A stretch of DNA of 13,479 nt from NCBI GenBank assembly GCA_018056215.1, contig JAGPGB010000014.1, forward strand, positions 1-13,479. The letters are read 5' to 3'. Made by a program: the position numbers and the translations under genes. Every line of letters starts with the position of its first letter. The first letter of the stretch is position 1. Below are positions 7,615 to 13,479 of this stretch, piece after piece. The notes under the pieces were generated by a model that was not told where the DNA came from, did not search any database, and saw nothing but the letters and a program-made list of their open reading frames with translations. Source of the DNA: Bacteroidales bacterium. GTDB lineage: Bacteria; Bacteroidota; Bacteroidia; Bacteroidales; DTU049.

Positions 7615-9327
7615 ATGAAAAGAATTCTTTTATTATTATTGATTGTTATTGTCAATATTAGTTTTTTATTTTCTCAAAAAATAGAGCTAAATGATGCTAT
7701 GTCTTTAGCAAAAAAATTTGAGCGTACAAGTAAATACATGCAGCAATCAGTAATATTAGCACACCAGACACCTTATTATTATATTTTTACAAATGAGCAA
7801 AATAGCTCTTTTGTAATAATAAGTGCATATAAACAACTATATCCAATATTAGGATATTCTACAGAGAGCGGATTTGATGCCAATAATATAATTCCGCCAT
7901 TACAGTGGTTTTTAGATGGATTAAGCGAGCAAGCTGAGATTGCTATTGCTGATCCTAATTCTACAGATAGATTCAGAGAAGCTTGGGATAATTTAGAAAA
8001 ATTTGGACATCCTGAGGGTAAAAATGTAGCAGTAGTTTCACCTTTATTAACAACATCATGGGATCAAGGATGCTATTATAATGCTCTATGTCCAGTAGAT
8101 ATAAATGGTCCATGTAGTCATGTATGGGCTGGATGTGTAGCAACAGCTATGGGACAAATTATGAAATATCATGCTTATCCCACATCTGGCACTGGTACAC
8201 CTTCATATACATCTGATTATGGTGTATTATCCGTTATGCTCGATACAGTAACGTATAATTATGCAGCTATGCCAAATCAACTAAGTGCAAGTACTGATAG
8301 CATACAAGTAGCAAAATTACTTTATCATGCAGGTGTTTCTGTATCTATGGGTTATGGTCCAGACGGTAGTGGAGCTCAGTCTTCAAATGCAGCTTTATCT
8401 TTTAAAAATTATTTTAAATATCCATCATATGTAGAATATGTTTCTAGAGAAGGTATGGAAGATATTAGCTGGGGAATGATCCTAAAAACAGAAATTGATG
8501 CAAAAAGACCCGTATATTATTCTGGTGGCGGACTACCTGGTGAAGCTGGTCACGCTTTTGTATGTGATGGCTATGATGGAGCAACACATTTTCATTTCAA
8601 TTGGGGATGGAGTGGTTATGCTAATGGATATTACTATCTAAATAGCTTAACACCTGCTGGTAACAATTTTACTAATGGACAAGACATAATAAAGGGTGTA
8701 GAACGAGCTGATGATGATCAAGTATATTGTAATAATTCAACAACTTTAACAGCTGAAAGTGGTACAATAGAAGATGGTAGTGGCAGTGCTAGATATGGGA
8801 ATAATTCTAATTGTGGTTGGATAATTAGCCCTTCTTCTCAACCTGCATCAATTATTTTAACTGTTGAATATTTAGCTTTAGAAGAAGAAATAGATTATGT
8901 AATTATTTATGAAGGAACATCTAGTTCTGGTAATGTAATAGCTGCTCTGACAGGTCATACATTACCTTCTCCAGCTACATATTATATATCCTCTCCAAGT
9001 GTTTATATAGAATTTACTTCTAACGCTTCTCTGAGAGATGATGGATTTAGGATTAAATATCAATCTGGTAACAGCATTAATGATGTAGCAAATAGTAATT
9101 TATCTATTTATCCTAATCCTGCTACAGATCTTATCGTAGTAGAAACTACCGAAAATATTAATAATGTTAAAATATTTAATTCATTAGGACAAAATGTACT
9201 AAATCAAAATTTCCAAAACCAAAACAAAATAAAATTGAATATAGAAGATATTATCCCTGGCTTATATATCATTGAAACTTCATTAGACAATGGACTGAAA
9301 CTGCGTAAAACTATAAATATTCAATAA
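7615..9327 (+). CDS. Secreted C10-family (streptopain-like) cysteine peptidase with CUB-like domain and T9SS sorting domain
   Basis: This 570-residue protein is predicted to be exported by Sec and then across the outer membrane by the type IX system. Order of parts: signal peptide (1-21, ending FLFSQ); a SpeB-type inhibitory propeptide (about 22-140); a C10 catalytic domain (about 145-365); a CUB-like beta domain (about 372-483, with cysteines C372 and C400); and a type A C-terminal sorting domain (about 494-570) with the SIYPNPATD start, a KIFNSLGQ strand and the PGLYII terminal region. The catalytic cysteine is C174 in AGCVATAMGQIMKYH and the histidine is H313 in GEAGHAFVCDGYDG. The FNWGWSG motif (328-334) supplies the family's conserved tryptophan region. 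All look intact, so an active protease of the SpeB/PrtT/interpain type is expected. The substrate is unknown. The gene is monocistronic, ending at a strong terminator. Confidence 0.93.
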   Translation: MKRILLLLLIVIVNISFLFSQKIELNDAMSLAKKFERTSKYMQQSVILAHQTPYYYIFTNEQNSSFVIISAYKQLYPILGYSTESGFDANNIIPPLQWFLDGLSEQAEIAIADPNSTDRFREAWDNLEKFGHPEGKNVAVVSPLLTTSWDQGCYYNALCPVDINGPCSHVWAGCVATAMGQIMKYHAYPTSGTGTPSYTSDYGVLSVMLDTVTYNYAAMPNQLSASTDSIQVAKLLYHAGVSVSMGYGPDGSGAQSSNAALSFKNYFKYPSYVEYVSREGMEDISWGMILKTEIDAKRPVYYSGGGLPGEAGHAFVCDGYDGATHFHFNWGWSGYANGYYYLNSLTPAGNNFTNGQDIIKGVERADDDQVYCNNSTTLTAESGTIEDGSGSARYGNNSNCGWIISPSSQPASIILTVEYLALEEEIDYVIIYEGTSSSGNVIAALTGHTLPSPATYYISSPSVYIEFTSNASLRDDGFRIKYQSGNSINDVANSNLSIYPNPATDLIVVETTENINNVKIFNSLGQNVLNQNFQNQNKIKLNIEDIIPGLYIIETSLDNGLKLRKTINIQ

Positions 9328-9345
9328 AATAACAATATCCAAAAT

Positions 9346-9373
9346 AAAAAAAGGGGCTTAAGCCCCTTTTTTT
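9346..9373. terminator. Perfect palindromic bidirectional rho-independent terminator
   Basis: The core GGGGCTTAAGCCCC forms a five-pair GC stem (GGGGC/GCCCC) around TTAA and is flanked by seven A on the left and seven T on the right. The whole 28 bp is a perfect palindrome, so it presents a stem plus U-tract on both strands. It sits between the convergent ends of the peptidase gene (stop at 9327) and the permease gene (stop at 9395) and can terminate both. Confidence 0.93.
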
Positions 9374-9394
9374 ATTTAACTATTTCAAAACTTA

Positions 9395-10426
9395 CTAAAT
9401 TGATTTGACATCTAAAATATCTCTAAGTGTATTACCTAATAACATTGTCAATAAGATAATTAATGTAAGGCATATGCCTGGTATTAATGCTAAATAGAAA
9501 GTAGGCAAAAGCAAATGACCAAAATACTCTTGTATCATAGCCCCCCAAGATACCATCGGTGGTTGAATACCAATACCTAAAAAACTTAAACCTGATTCTA
9601 ATAATAAAGCTGTAGACAAATTAGAAGCTGCTAAAATAGTGATTATACCACCAAGAGAAGGTAATACACTATGAACAAGAATATATCTATTAGAAAAGCC
9701 TAATGCTTTTAAACCATTTATGTAATCTTCTTGTTTGATAGATAATACTTGCCCTCTGACGATTCTAGCTACATCCATCCACAGAGTAAAACCTATTGCT
9801 AAAAATACAGGTGTAAATCCCTTACCTAAAGCAAAAGACATTGCCATAGCAATCAAAATACTAGGTATAGACCATAAAACTGTTACAAAAAACATAACAA
9901 CTTTATCTATCCATCCACCATAAAATCCTCCTAATATCCCCATAAAAACTCCTAATATAATAGAAAAAAATGTGGATATCAACCCAACTAATAAACTAAT
10001 ACGCGCTCCCCATAAAATGCGACTTAGCACATCTCGTCCCATCCTATCCGTACCAAACCAAAATTTTATCTTTTTTATTTTTATATTATTCGAAGCCCAT
10101 GGTATAGATTTTATCTCGCCTTCTTTATAAGTTCTGATTATTATATTTTCATCTTTAATTTGATAAAAATCTATGCTAATCATCTCACTATTAGGCTGGA
10201 CTCCCCAAATCAATTTTTTATAAAAAGGAAGTTCCACTTTTGAATCTTTTATCAAAAACATTACTTCTGATCCCATTGGCAAATATGCTAGCTCTGGATG
10301 CTGCTGATTAGCAAAATAAGATTTATCTGGTGCAATAAATGGCGTAAATATAGCTGCAAATATGATTAAAATAAAAACAAATAAAAGTATTCTAAGCTGA
10401 TTTCTGTTTTTTTTCTTTTCTATCAT
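9395..10426 (-). CDS. Oligopeptide/dipeptide ABC transporter permease, OppC/DppC type
   Basis: This is an inner-membrane permease subunit of a peptide (or nickel/oligosaccharide) import ABC transporter. With the ATG at 10426 it has 343 residues; a TTG two codons upstream (10432) is possible but not needed. Membrane segment 1 is at about 11-32. A roughly 90-residue extracytoplasmic insert (33-123) precedes the family's FGTDRMGRDVLSR signature (124-136), followed by five more hydrophobic segments (about 143-168, 176-200, 204-222, 256-280 and 305-332). The EAA loop for contacting the ATPase is EDYINGLKALGFSNRYILVHSVLP (233-256). The usual partners (OppB, the binding protein and the ATPases) are not adjacent, which is often the case in Bacteroidota. 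Substrate cannot be assigned. It ends at the shared palindromic terminator. Confidence 0.9.
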   Translation of the reverse strand: MIEKKKNRNQLRILLFVFILIIFAAIFTPFIAPDKSYFANQQHPELAYLPMGSEVMFLIKDSKVELPFYKKLIWGVQPNSEMISIDFYQIKDENIIIRTYKEGEIKSIPWASNNIKIKKIKFWFGTDRMGRDVLSRILWGARISLLVGLISTFFSIILGVFMGILGGFYGGWIDKVVMFFVTVLWSIPSILIAMAMSFALGKGFTPVFLAIGFTLWMDVARIVRGQVLSIKQEDYINGLKALGFSNRYILVHSVLPSLGGIITILAASNLSTALLLESGLSFLGIGIQPPMVSWGAMIQEYFGHLLLPTFYLALIPGICLTLIILLTMLLGNTLRDILDVKSI

Positions 10427-10443
10427 AAACAAAACTTATTAAG

Positions 10444-10451
10444 CAAAAATA
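10444..10451 (-). promoter_or_regulatory. Putative -7 promoter element for the OppC-type permease gene
   Basis: TATTTTTG on the minus strand fits TAnnTTTG and ends 17 nt before the ATG at 10426. This spacing also favours that ATG over the upstream TTG. Confidence 0.45.
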
Positions 10452-10510
10452 TATATTTTTTATTATTTCATTAATTAAATCAAAAAATAACATATATCTA
10501 AAAAATGTTA

Positions 10511-10518
10511 TAACTTTA
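10511..10518 (+). promoter_or_regulatory. Weak -7-like element before porQ
   Basis: TAACTTTA differs from TAnnTTTG only in the last base and ends 25 nt before the porQ ATG. It is the best candidate in the short divergent gap but imperfect. Confidence 0.3.
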
Positions 10519-10543
10519 ACAAAAATTTTATTATAAAAGAAAA

Positions 10544-11572
10544 ATGCGAATAAATAAGAGAATATTAATATTTTTTAACCTGCTAATTCCAATTATGAGC
10601 TTCTCACAAAGCACATATGGTTTCTTAGATTTTAGTAATAATGCTAGAAGTAATGCATTAGGCAATATATTATATTCAGTTTACGAGCCAGATGCCATGT
10701 CTTATTATCATAATCCTGGATATATTAATGACAGCGATGCATATACTGTAGGTTTTAATTATGATCGATATGCAGCAGACATTTCTCAATTTGTACTAAA
10801 TTTTAATCCCTATTTTACAAATTTTGGAACTTTAAACTTTACTATAAAATATGTGAATTATGGTAAATTTCAAGGATATGATTGGACTGGCGAAGAGACA
10901 AATGATTTTTTTGTCAACAATTTTGTATTGAGTGCAGGCTATGGGAAACAATTATTTGAAAAAATAAACATTGGAATAAACATTAAGGGAGCATACATAC
11001 AAGCAGATAAATTTGCAATAGCATTAGCCTCTGATATAGCTTTAAATTATTATGATACAGCACAGAAAATCAGTCTATCATTATTTGTAAGAAATATAGG
11101 ACATGAAATAATACAAAATTTTGGAGATAAAAAAAATAGCACCATGCCATTTAATTTGGCATTAGCAATGTCTAAAAGATTTTTAAATGCCCCATTTAGA
11201 TTTCATCTGTATTTGCATGATTTACATGATTGGCATTTAAGATATACAGACAGTACTTCATTACAATTAGACCCGTTCACAAATCAATATATCGAACCCC
11301 AAAAATTCGCTAAAACTACAGATGAGATAATGAGACATTTCGCATTTGGTATAGAAATAATTCCAATGAAATTTTTAAGTTTAATGATGGGCTACAATTA
11401 TCAAACAAGACAAGAGATGCAAATAAATAGTCATAAAGGGTTAGTAGGCTTTTCATTTGGAGTAGGACTATATACTAATCGATTTTCATTCATTTATTCA
11501 TACAATATCTCTCACCTAGCCTACGGACCCAATAATTTTTCATTAATAATACCATTAAAATCATATTTATAA
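10544..11572 (+). CDS. porQ: Type IX secretion system protein PorQ
   Basis: This 342-residue outer-membrane beta-barrel protein belongs to the PorV/PorQ branch of the FadL-like superfamily and takes part in type IX secretion and surface attachment of cargo. It has a signal peptide (about 1-21, ending MSFS). The mature N-terminus STYGFLDFSNNARSNALGN is the characteristic PorQ start, in which an F-L-x-x-x-x-x-AR-x-x-ALG segment opens the barrel. The rest alternates short amphipathic strands with turns (for example YGKFQGYDWTGEETNDFFVNN, residues 106-126), ending in a strand that closes with L342, as expected for a barrel. Length matches known PorQ proteins. It is followed after only 7 bp by a gene of unknown function on the same strand, so the two are probably co-transcribed. 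No other T9SS structural gene is in the window. Confidence 0.85.
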   Translation: MRINKRILIFFNLLIPIMSFSQSTYGFLDFSNNARSNALGNILYSVYEPDAMSYYHNPGYINDSDAYTVGFNYDRYAADISQFVLNFNPYFTNFGTLNFTIKYVNYGKFQGYDWTGEETNDFFVNNFVLSAGYGKQLFEKINIGINIKGAYIQADKFAIALASDIALNYYDTAQKISLSLFVRNIGHEIIQNFGDKKNSTMPFNLALAMSKRFLNAPFRFHLYLHDLHDWHLRYTDSTSLQLDPFTNQYIEPQKFAKTTDEIMRHFAFGIEIIPMKFLSLMMGYNYQTRQEMQINSHKGLVGFSFGVGLYTNRFSFIYSYNISHLAYGPNNFSLIIPLKSYL

Positions 11573-11579
11573 AAATATT

Positions 11580-12272
11580 ATGGACAGAAATCCTAAAGCA
11601 AAAACATTAAAAAATTTAGCAAATTATTTAGAGAAAAAAGCTAATCTAAAACAAGACGTTTTCGATAATACCAAAAGTGCATTTGATTTAATCAGACAAG
11701 AATCTATGTATCTATTAAAAGAATTAAGGAATAATATGCTAAATAAAAAAAGAGTTGTACCATTAGAAATTATTGAACATACTGAATTCGAATTTGAAAT
11801 TAAATTTGCTGGAGATATATTAGCATTTTTTATGCACACAAATGCATTTATGTTACCTCCATTTCATCCTGCATTAAAAAACAACTATGCAAAAGAAAAT
11901 AAAGAAAATGCCTTCGTAGGCATAATTAATATTTTTAATTTTTTAGCAGATTCATTTAAATATAATAGATATGATGATTTAGGATATCTAATAGGAAGGA
12001 TATATGTAAACAAAGATAATCACTTCTACGTAGAGGGCAGACCAGAAATACAAAATATTCCTATACAATTTGAATATCAAAAAATATCGTCAAAAGAGAT
12101 GCGAAATGTTCTAATAAACAGTATTTTATCTACAATAGATTTTGATTTAATGTCTCCTCCATTAGAAGGGCTGGAGCCAATAGCAGTAAGAATGTATTTA
12201 GAGGCATTGGAGAGTTATCCATTAAAGACCAGTAAATTAGTGGGGTTCAGGGGGAATAATTTTAATAAATAG
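11580..12272 (+). CDS. Conserved-looking cytoplasmic protein of unknown function, paired with porQ
   Basis: This 230-residue protein has no signal peptide, membrane segment or known catalytic motif that I can see. An N-terminal charged helical region (about 1-65, rich in Lys, Glu and Leu) is followed by an alpha/beta part. Its most distinctive stretch is GIINIFNFLADSFKYNR (113-129), followed by DDLGYLIGRIYVN (131-143) and a strand pair around FYVEGRPEIQ. The C-terminal part (about 195-225) contains PPLEGLEPIAVRMYLEALE and KTSKLVGFRG. From memory, similar segments occur in unnamed Bacteroidota hypothetical proteins, but I cannot cite a family. It starts 7 bp after porQ, so a shared transcript is likely. 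Its last codons and TAG stop fall within the left inverted repeat of the downstream insertion element, but the C-terminal pattern looks complete rather than cut. Confidence 0.8.
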   Translation: MDRNPKAKTLKNLANYLEKKANLKQDVFDNTKSAFDLIRQESMYLLKELRNNMLNKKRVVPLEIIEHTEFEFEIKFAGDILAFFMHTNAFMLPPFHPALKNNYAKENKENAFVGIINIFNFLADSFKYNRYDDLGYLIGRIYVNKDNHFYVEGRPEIQNIPIQFEYQKISSKEMRNVLINSILSTIDFDLMSPPLEGLEPIAVRMYLEALESYPLKTSKLVGFRGNNFNK

Positions 12273-12290
12273 GAGGATGAGGATGGGAAA
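12264..12290 (+). repeat. Left imperfect inverted repeat of the IS1595-like element
   Basis: It reads AATAAATAGG, then A, then GGATGA, then a diverged stretch ending GGGAAA. The reverse complement of 13409-13433 gives AATAAATAGG directly followed by GGATGA and ending GAGGAAA. The two differ by small gaps and two or three substitutions. The left copy contains the stop codon of the upstream gene. Confidence 0.55.
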
Positions 12291-12309
12291 CAAAAATAAA
12301 TATATATTG

Positions 12310-12339
12310 TTTGGAAATTTATTTGATTAAATTTCCAAA
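12310..12339 (+). terminator. AT-rich hairpin with T-rich tail, putative terminator
   Basis: A perfect 11-bp stem (TTTGGAAATTT paired with AAATTTCCAAA) encloses an 8-nt loop and is followed by TTTTAATTATTTTTG. It could end the porQ transcript or block read-through into the transposase-like gene. The loop contains a TTTG that could also act as the -33 element of the next promoter. Low GC content makes it a weaker terminator than the one at 9346-9373. Confidence 0.5.
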
Positions 12340-12346
12340 TTTTAAT

Positions 12347-12354
12347 TATTTTTG
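12347..12354 (+). promoter_or_regulatory. Putative -7 promoter element for the transposase-like gene
   Basis: TATTTTTG fits TAnnTTTG and ends 15 nt before the ATG at 12370. A TTTG at 12322-12325 lies 21 nt upstream, close to the usual -33 spacing, inside the loop of the preceding hairpin. Confidence 0.45.
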
Positions 12355-12369
12355 TAAAAATAATACGTT

Positions 12370-13377
12370 ATGAAACAATTAGTTGATAATCTAGTAGAAC
12401 ATTTATCAATGGGCAAACAAGAGCATTTAGCTTTCCTCGATGGCCTCTTTTATTTATTAAAACAAAAAGATGCAGATGTAGTAGACTATCAAGGTCTCAA
12501 AGCAGAAAGTGTATCGCCGCAATGTCCCAAATGTGAAAGTATTAACATTATAAAGAATGGTCATCAACAAGGACAGCAACTCTATCAATGCAAAGAATGT
12601 GGCAAAAACTTCAGAGTAACTACAGGCACCTTCGTATACAATCTACATAAAAAAGAATTAATGCTAGACTATATTCTCTGCATGCTTGAGGGTAAAAGTT
12701 TACGTCAATGTGCAAAGGAAATAGGAATAGATCTAACAACGAGTTTCGAATGGAGACATAGGATATTGACAGCACTCAGGAGCTTCGACGATAATGTTAA
12801 CTTCTTTGGGATAATGGAGCTCGAGGAGTTACTGATGAAGTATTCAGAAAAAGGAAGAAGATACAAAAGTAAAGAAGAATATTTGATAGCTCAGGAGAAA
12901 AAGCAGCACAATGTGGCAGTTCTGGCCATGAAAGATAGAAGTGGCAATATGCTATTCAATCTAATTTGTTTCGATAAAGTTAAGAAGACGCAATTAGAAA
13001 AGATATTAAGGAATAAAGTATCTACAAGCAGTACGATATGTGGAGAAGATAGGAAAGAGTTCAAGAAATTTAGGTCAAAGAAGTTAAAGAGTAAGGCAGT
13101 GAAACGTGAATTAGTGAAAGATCAGAATGACACATACAACATAAATACGGTGAGGCAGCATACAGTGAGGTTTGCTAAGTGGATAGACAAGCAGTTCAGA
13201 GGAGTAGCTACGAAGTATTTACAAAGTTATATAATGTGGTACATAGTTAAGCACAAATATTTATTGAATAAATTAATAGAGGATGTGGGGAGGATGCTGA
13301 ATTTAGCTGCGTCGGATAGGCGTGCATGGTATGAATACATAAAGCTTAGGACTAAACCAATAGAAAACCTAACATAA
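12370..13377 (+). CDS. IS1595-family-like transposase with altered catalytic residues
   Basis: This 335-residue protein has an N-terminal zinc ribbon (C52-x-x-C55 and C74-x-x-C77, in CPKCESINIIKNG and YQCKECGKNFRVTTGTF) and a helix-turn-helix-like stretch (about 94-135, GKSLRQCAKEIGI then TSFEWRHRIL). The following domain resembles the IS1595/ISXO2 nuclease: KDRSGN (188-193) and RGVATKYLQSYIMWY (277-291). Known relatives read roughly G-I-V-E-x-D-E-T-Y-F at the first acidic site; here it is GIMELEELLM, giving E152 for the first Asp. The second site is ICGED (223-227), where E226 or D227 would serve. R262 sits where many relatives have Asn. The frame is intact with no stops. AGG makes up 10 of 19 Arg codons, unlike porQ, which uses none that I found. 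It may be inactive, repurposed, or a diverged subgroup. Confidence 0.78.
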   Translation: MKQLVDNLVEHLSMGKQEHLAFLDGLFYLLKQKDADVVDYQGLKAESVSPQCPKCESINIIKNGHQQGQQLYQCKECGKNFRVTTGTFVYNLHKKELMLDYILCMLEGKSLRQCAKEIGIDLTTSFEWRHRILTALRSFDDNVNFFGIMELEELLMKYSEKGRRYKSKEEYLIAQEKKQHNVAVLAMKDRSGNMLFNLICFDKVKKTQLEKILRNKVSTSSTICGEDRKEFKKFRSKKLKSKAVKRELVKDQNDTYNINTVRQHTVRFAKWIDKQFRGVATKYLQSYIMWYIVKHKYLLNKLIEDVGRMLNLAASDRRAWYEYIKLRTKPIENLT

Positions 13378-13408
13378 ATTATATTCCTTTTTTATTTGAT
13401 TTTTTTCA

Positions 13409-13433
13409 TTTCCTCTATCATCCCCTATTTATT
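13409..13433 (-). repeat. Right imperfect inverted repeat of the IS1595-like element
   Basis: Read on the minus strand it starts AATAAATAGGGGATGA and ends GAGGAAA, matching 12264-12290 apart from two small gaps and a few substitutions. It lies 31 bp after the transposase-like stop codon. Confidence 0.55.
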
Positions 13434-13437
13434 ACTC

Positions 13438-13477
13438 AAAAAAAAAAGAGGAAAATTAATAAATTTTCCCCTTTTTT
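13438..13477. terminator. Bidirectional rho-independent terminator
   Basis: An A-tract of about ten bases precedes AGGAAAATT, a four-base AATA loop, then AATTTTCCC, C and six T. The nine-pair stem with A and T tracts on opposite sides can work on either strand. It lies just outside the right inverted repeat and could stop transcription leaving the element or entering from a gene beyond the window. Confidence 0.75.
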
Positions 13478-13479
13478 AT

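Larger units (their letters stand above)
12264..13433 (+). mobile_element. IS1595-like insertion element, possibly immobile
   Basis: About 1.17 kb, bounded by imperfect inverted repeats (12264-12290 and 13409-13433), encloses a single transposase-like ORF, a hairpin and a promoter element. The size and one-ORF structure suit the IS1595 family. The family's usual 8-bp target duplication is not seen: outside the repeats the left flank reads ATAATTTT and the right flank ACTCAAAA. If the true ends are instead just inside the AT-rich outer part of the repeats, the flanks are reverse complements rather than direct repeats. The element is therefore old, rearranged, or has ends different from those I propose. 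Confidence 0.5.

Noticed and set aside
10427..10432. TTG start two codons upstream of the permease ATG
   Set aside because: The ATG at 10426 is the simpler choice and is well spaced from the -7 element. No feature supports the TTG.
12318..13401. Shared 11-mer TTTATTTGATT at 12318-12328 and 13391-13401 as a possible direct repeat of the element
   Set aside because: It is short and AT-only apart from one G, and could easily recur by chance in this composition.
1..13479. Defence island, toxin-antitoxin pair, CRISPR array, prophage or retroelement
   Set aside because: No repeat-spacer pattern, nuclease, helicase, reverse transcriptase, phage structural gene or small overlapping gene pair was found. 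Apart from the right-end insertion element, the genes are recognised housekeeping or envelope functions or one unknown protein.

Overview
The window is from an AT-rich (roughly 30% GC by eye) member of the Bacteroidota. Three independent signs support this: a gene for the type IX secretion (T9SS) protein PorQ, a secreted peptidase that ends in a T9SS C-terminal sorting domain, and Bacteroidota-type TAnnTTTG -7 promoter elements 15-27 nt before the start codons that head transcription units. The LpxH-type UDP-2,3-diacylglucosamine hydrolase indicates a lipid A-containing outer membrane. I cannot name a genus.

Layout. The left edge holds the 3' part of a DUF218/YdcF-like gene on the plus strand (3-575). 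A long minus-strand block follows, read from right to left. One operon is cytidine deaminase (7402-6929), a thioredoxin-fold lipoprotein (6913-5735) and LpxH (5738-4959, overlapping its neighbour by 4 bp). Next comes seryl-tRNA synthetase with its own promoter element (4802-3531), then a TPR protein (3430-1613) probably co-transcribed with class I mannose-6-phosphate isomerase (1583-600). To the right are a plus-strand C10 (streptopain-like) cysteine peptidase with a CUB-like domain and T9SS signal (7615-9327), a perfect palindromic bidirectional terminator (9346-9373), and a convergent OppC/DppC-type permease (10426-9395). Then comes a plus-strand pair, porQ (10544-11572) and a 230-aa protein of unknown function (11580-12272). 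The right end (about 12264-13433) is an IS1595-like element with one transposase-like ORF bounded by imperfect inverted repeats, then a second bidirectional terminator at the window edge.

How the genes relate. Most of the window is ordinary housekeeping and envelope biology: lipid A synthesis, sugar-phosphate metabolism, pyrimidine salvage, tRNA charging and peptide import. The PorQ gene and a T9SS cargo protease lie about 1.2 kb apart, which is a functional link but not an operon. The accessory part is the right end. The transposase-like protein keeps its zinc ribbon and most family landmarks, but the residues aligned by eye with the catalytic D, D and N are E152, E226 (or an adjacent D227) and R262. 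No target-site duplication is visible around the inverted repeats, and AGG arginine codons are much commoner than in porQ. This suggests an acquired, perhaps immobile or repurposed element.

I found no convincing evidence of a new multi-gene system, CRISPR array, tRNA, rRNA or riboswitch. No gene-free stretch exceeds 300 bp; the longest is the divergent region 7403-7614, which holds two promoter elements and nothing else I recognise.
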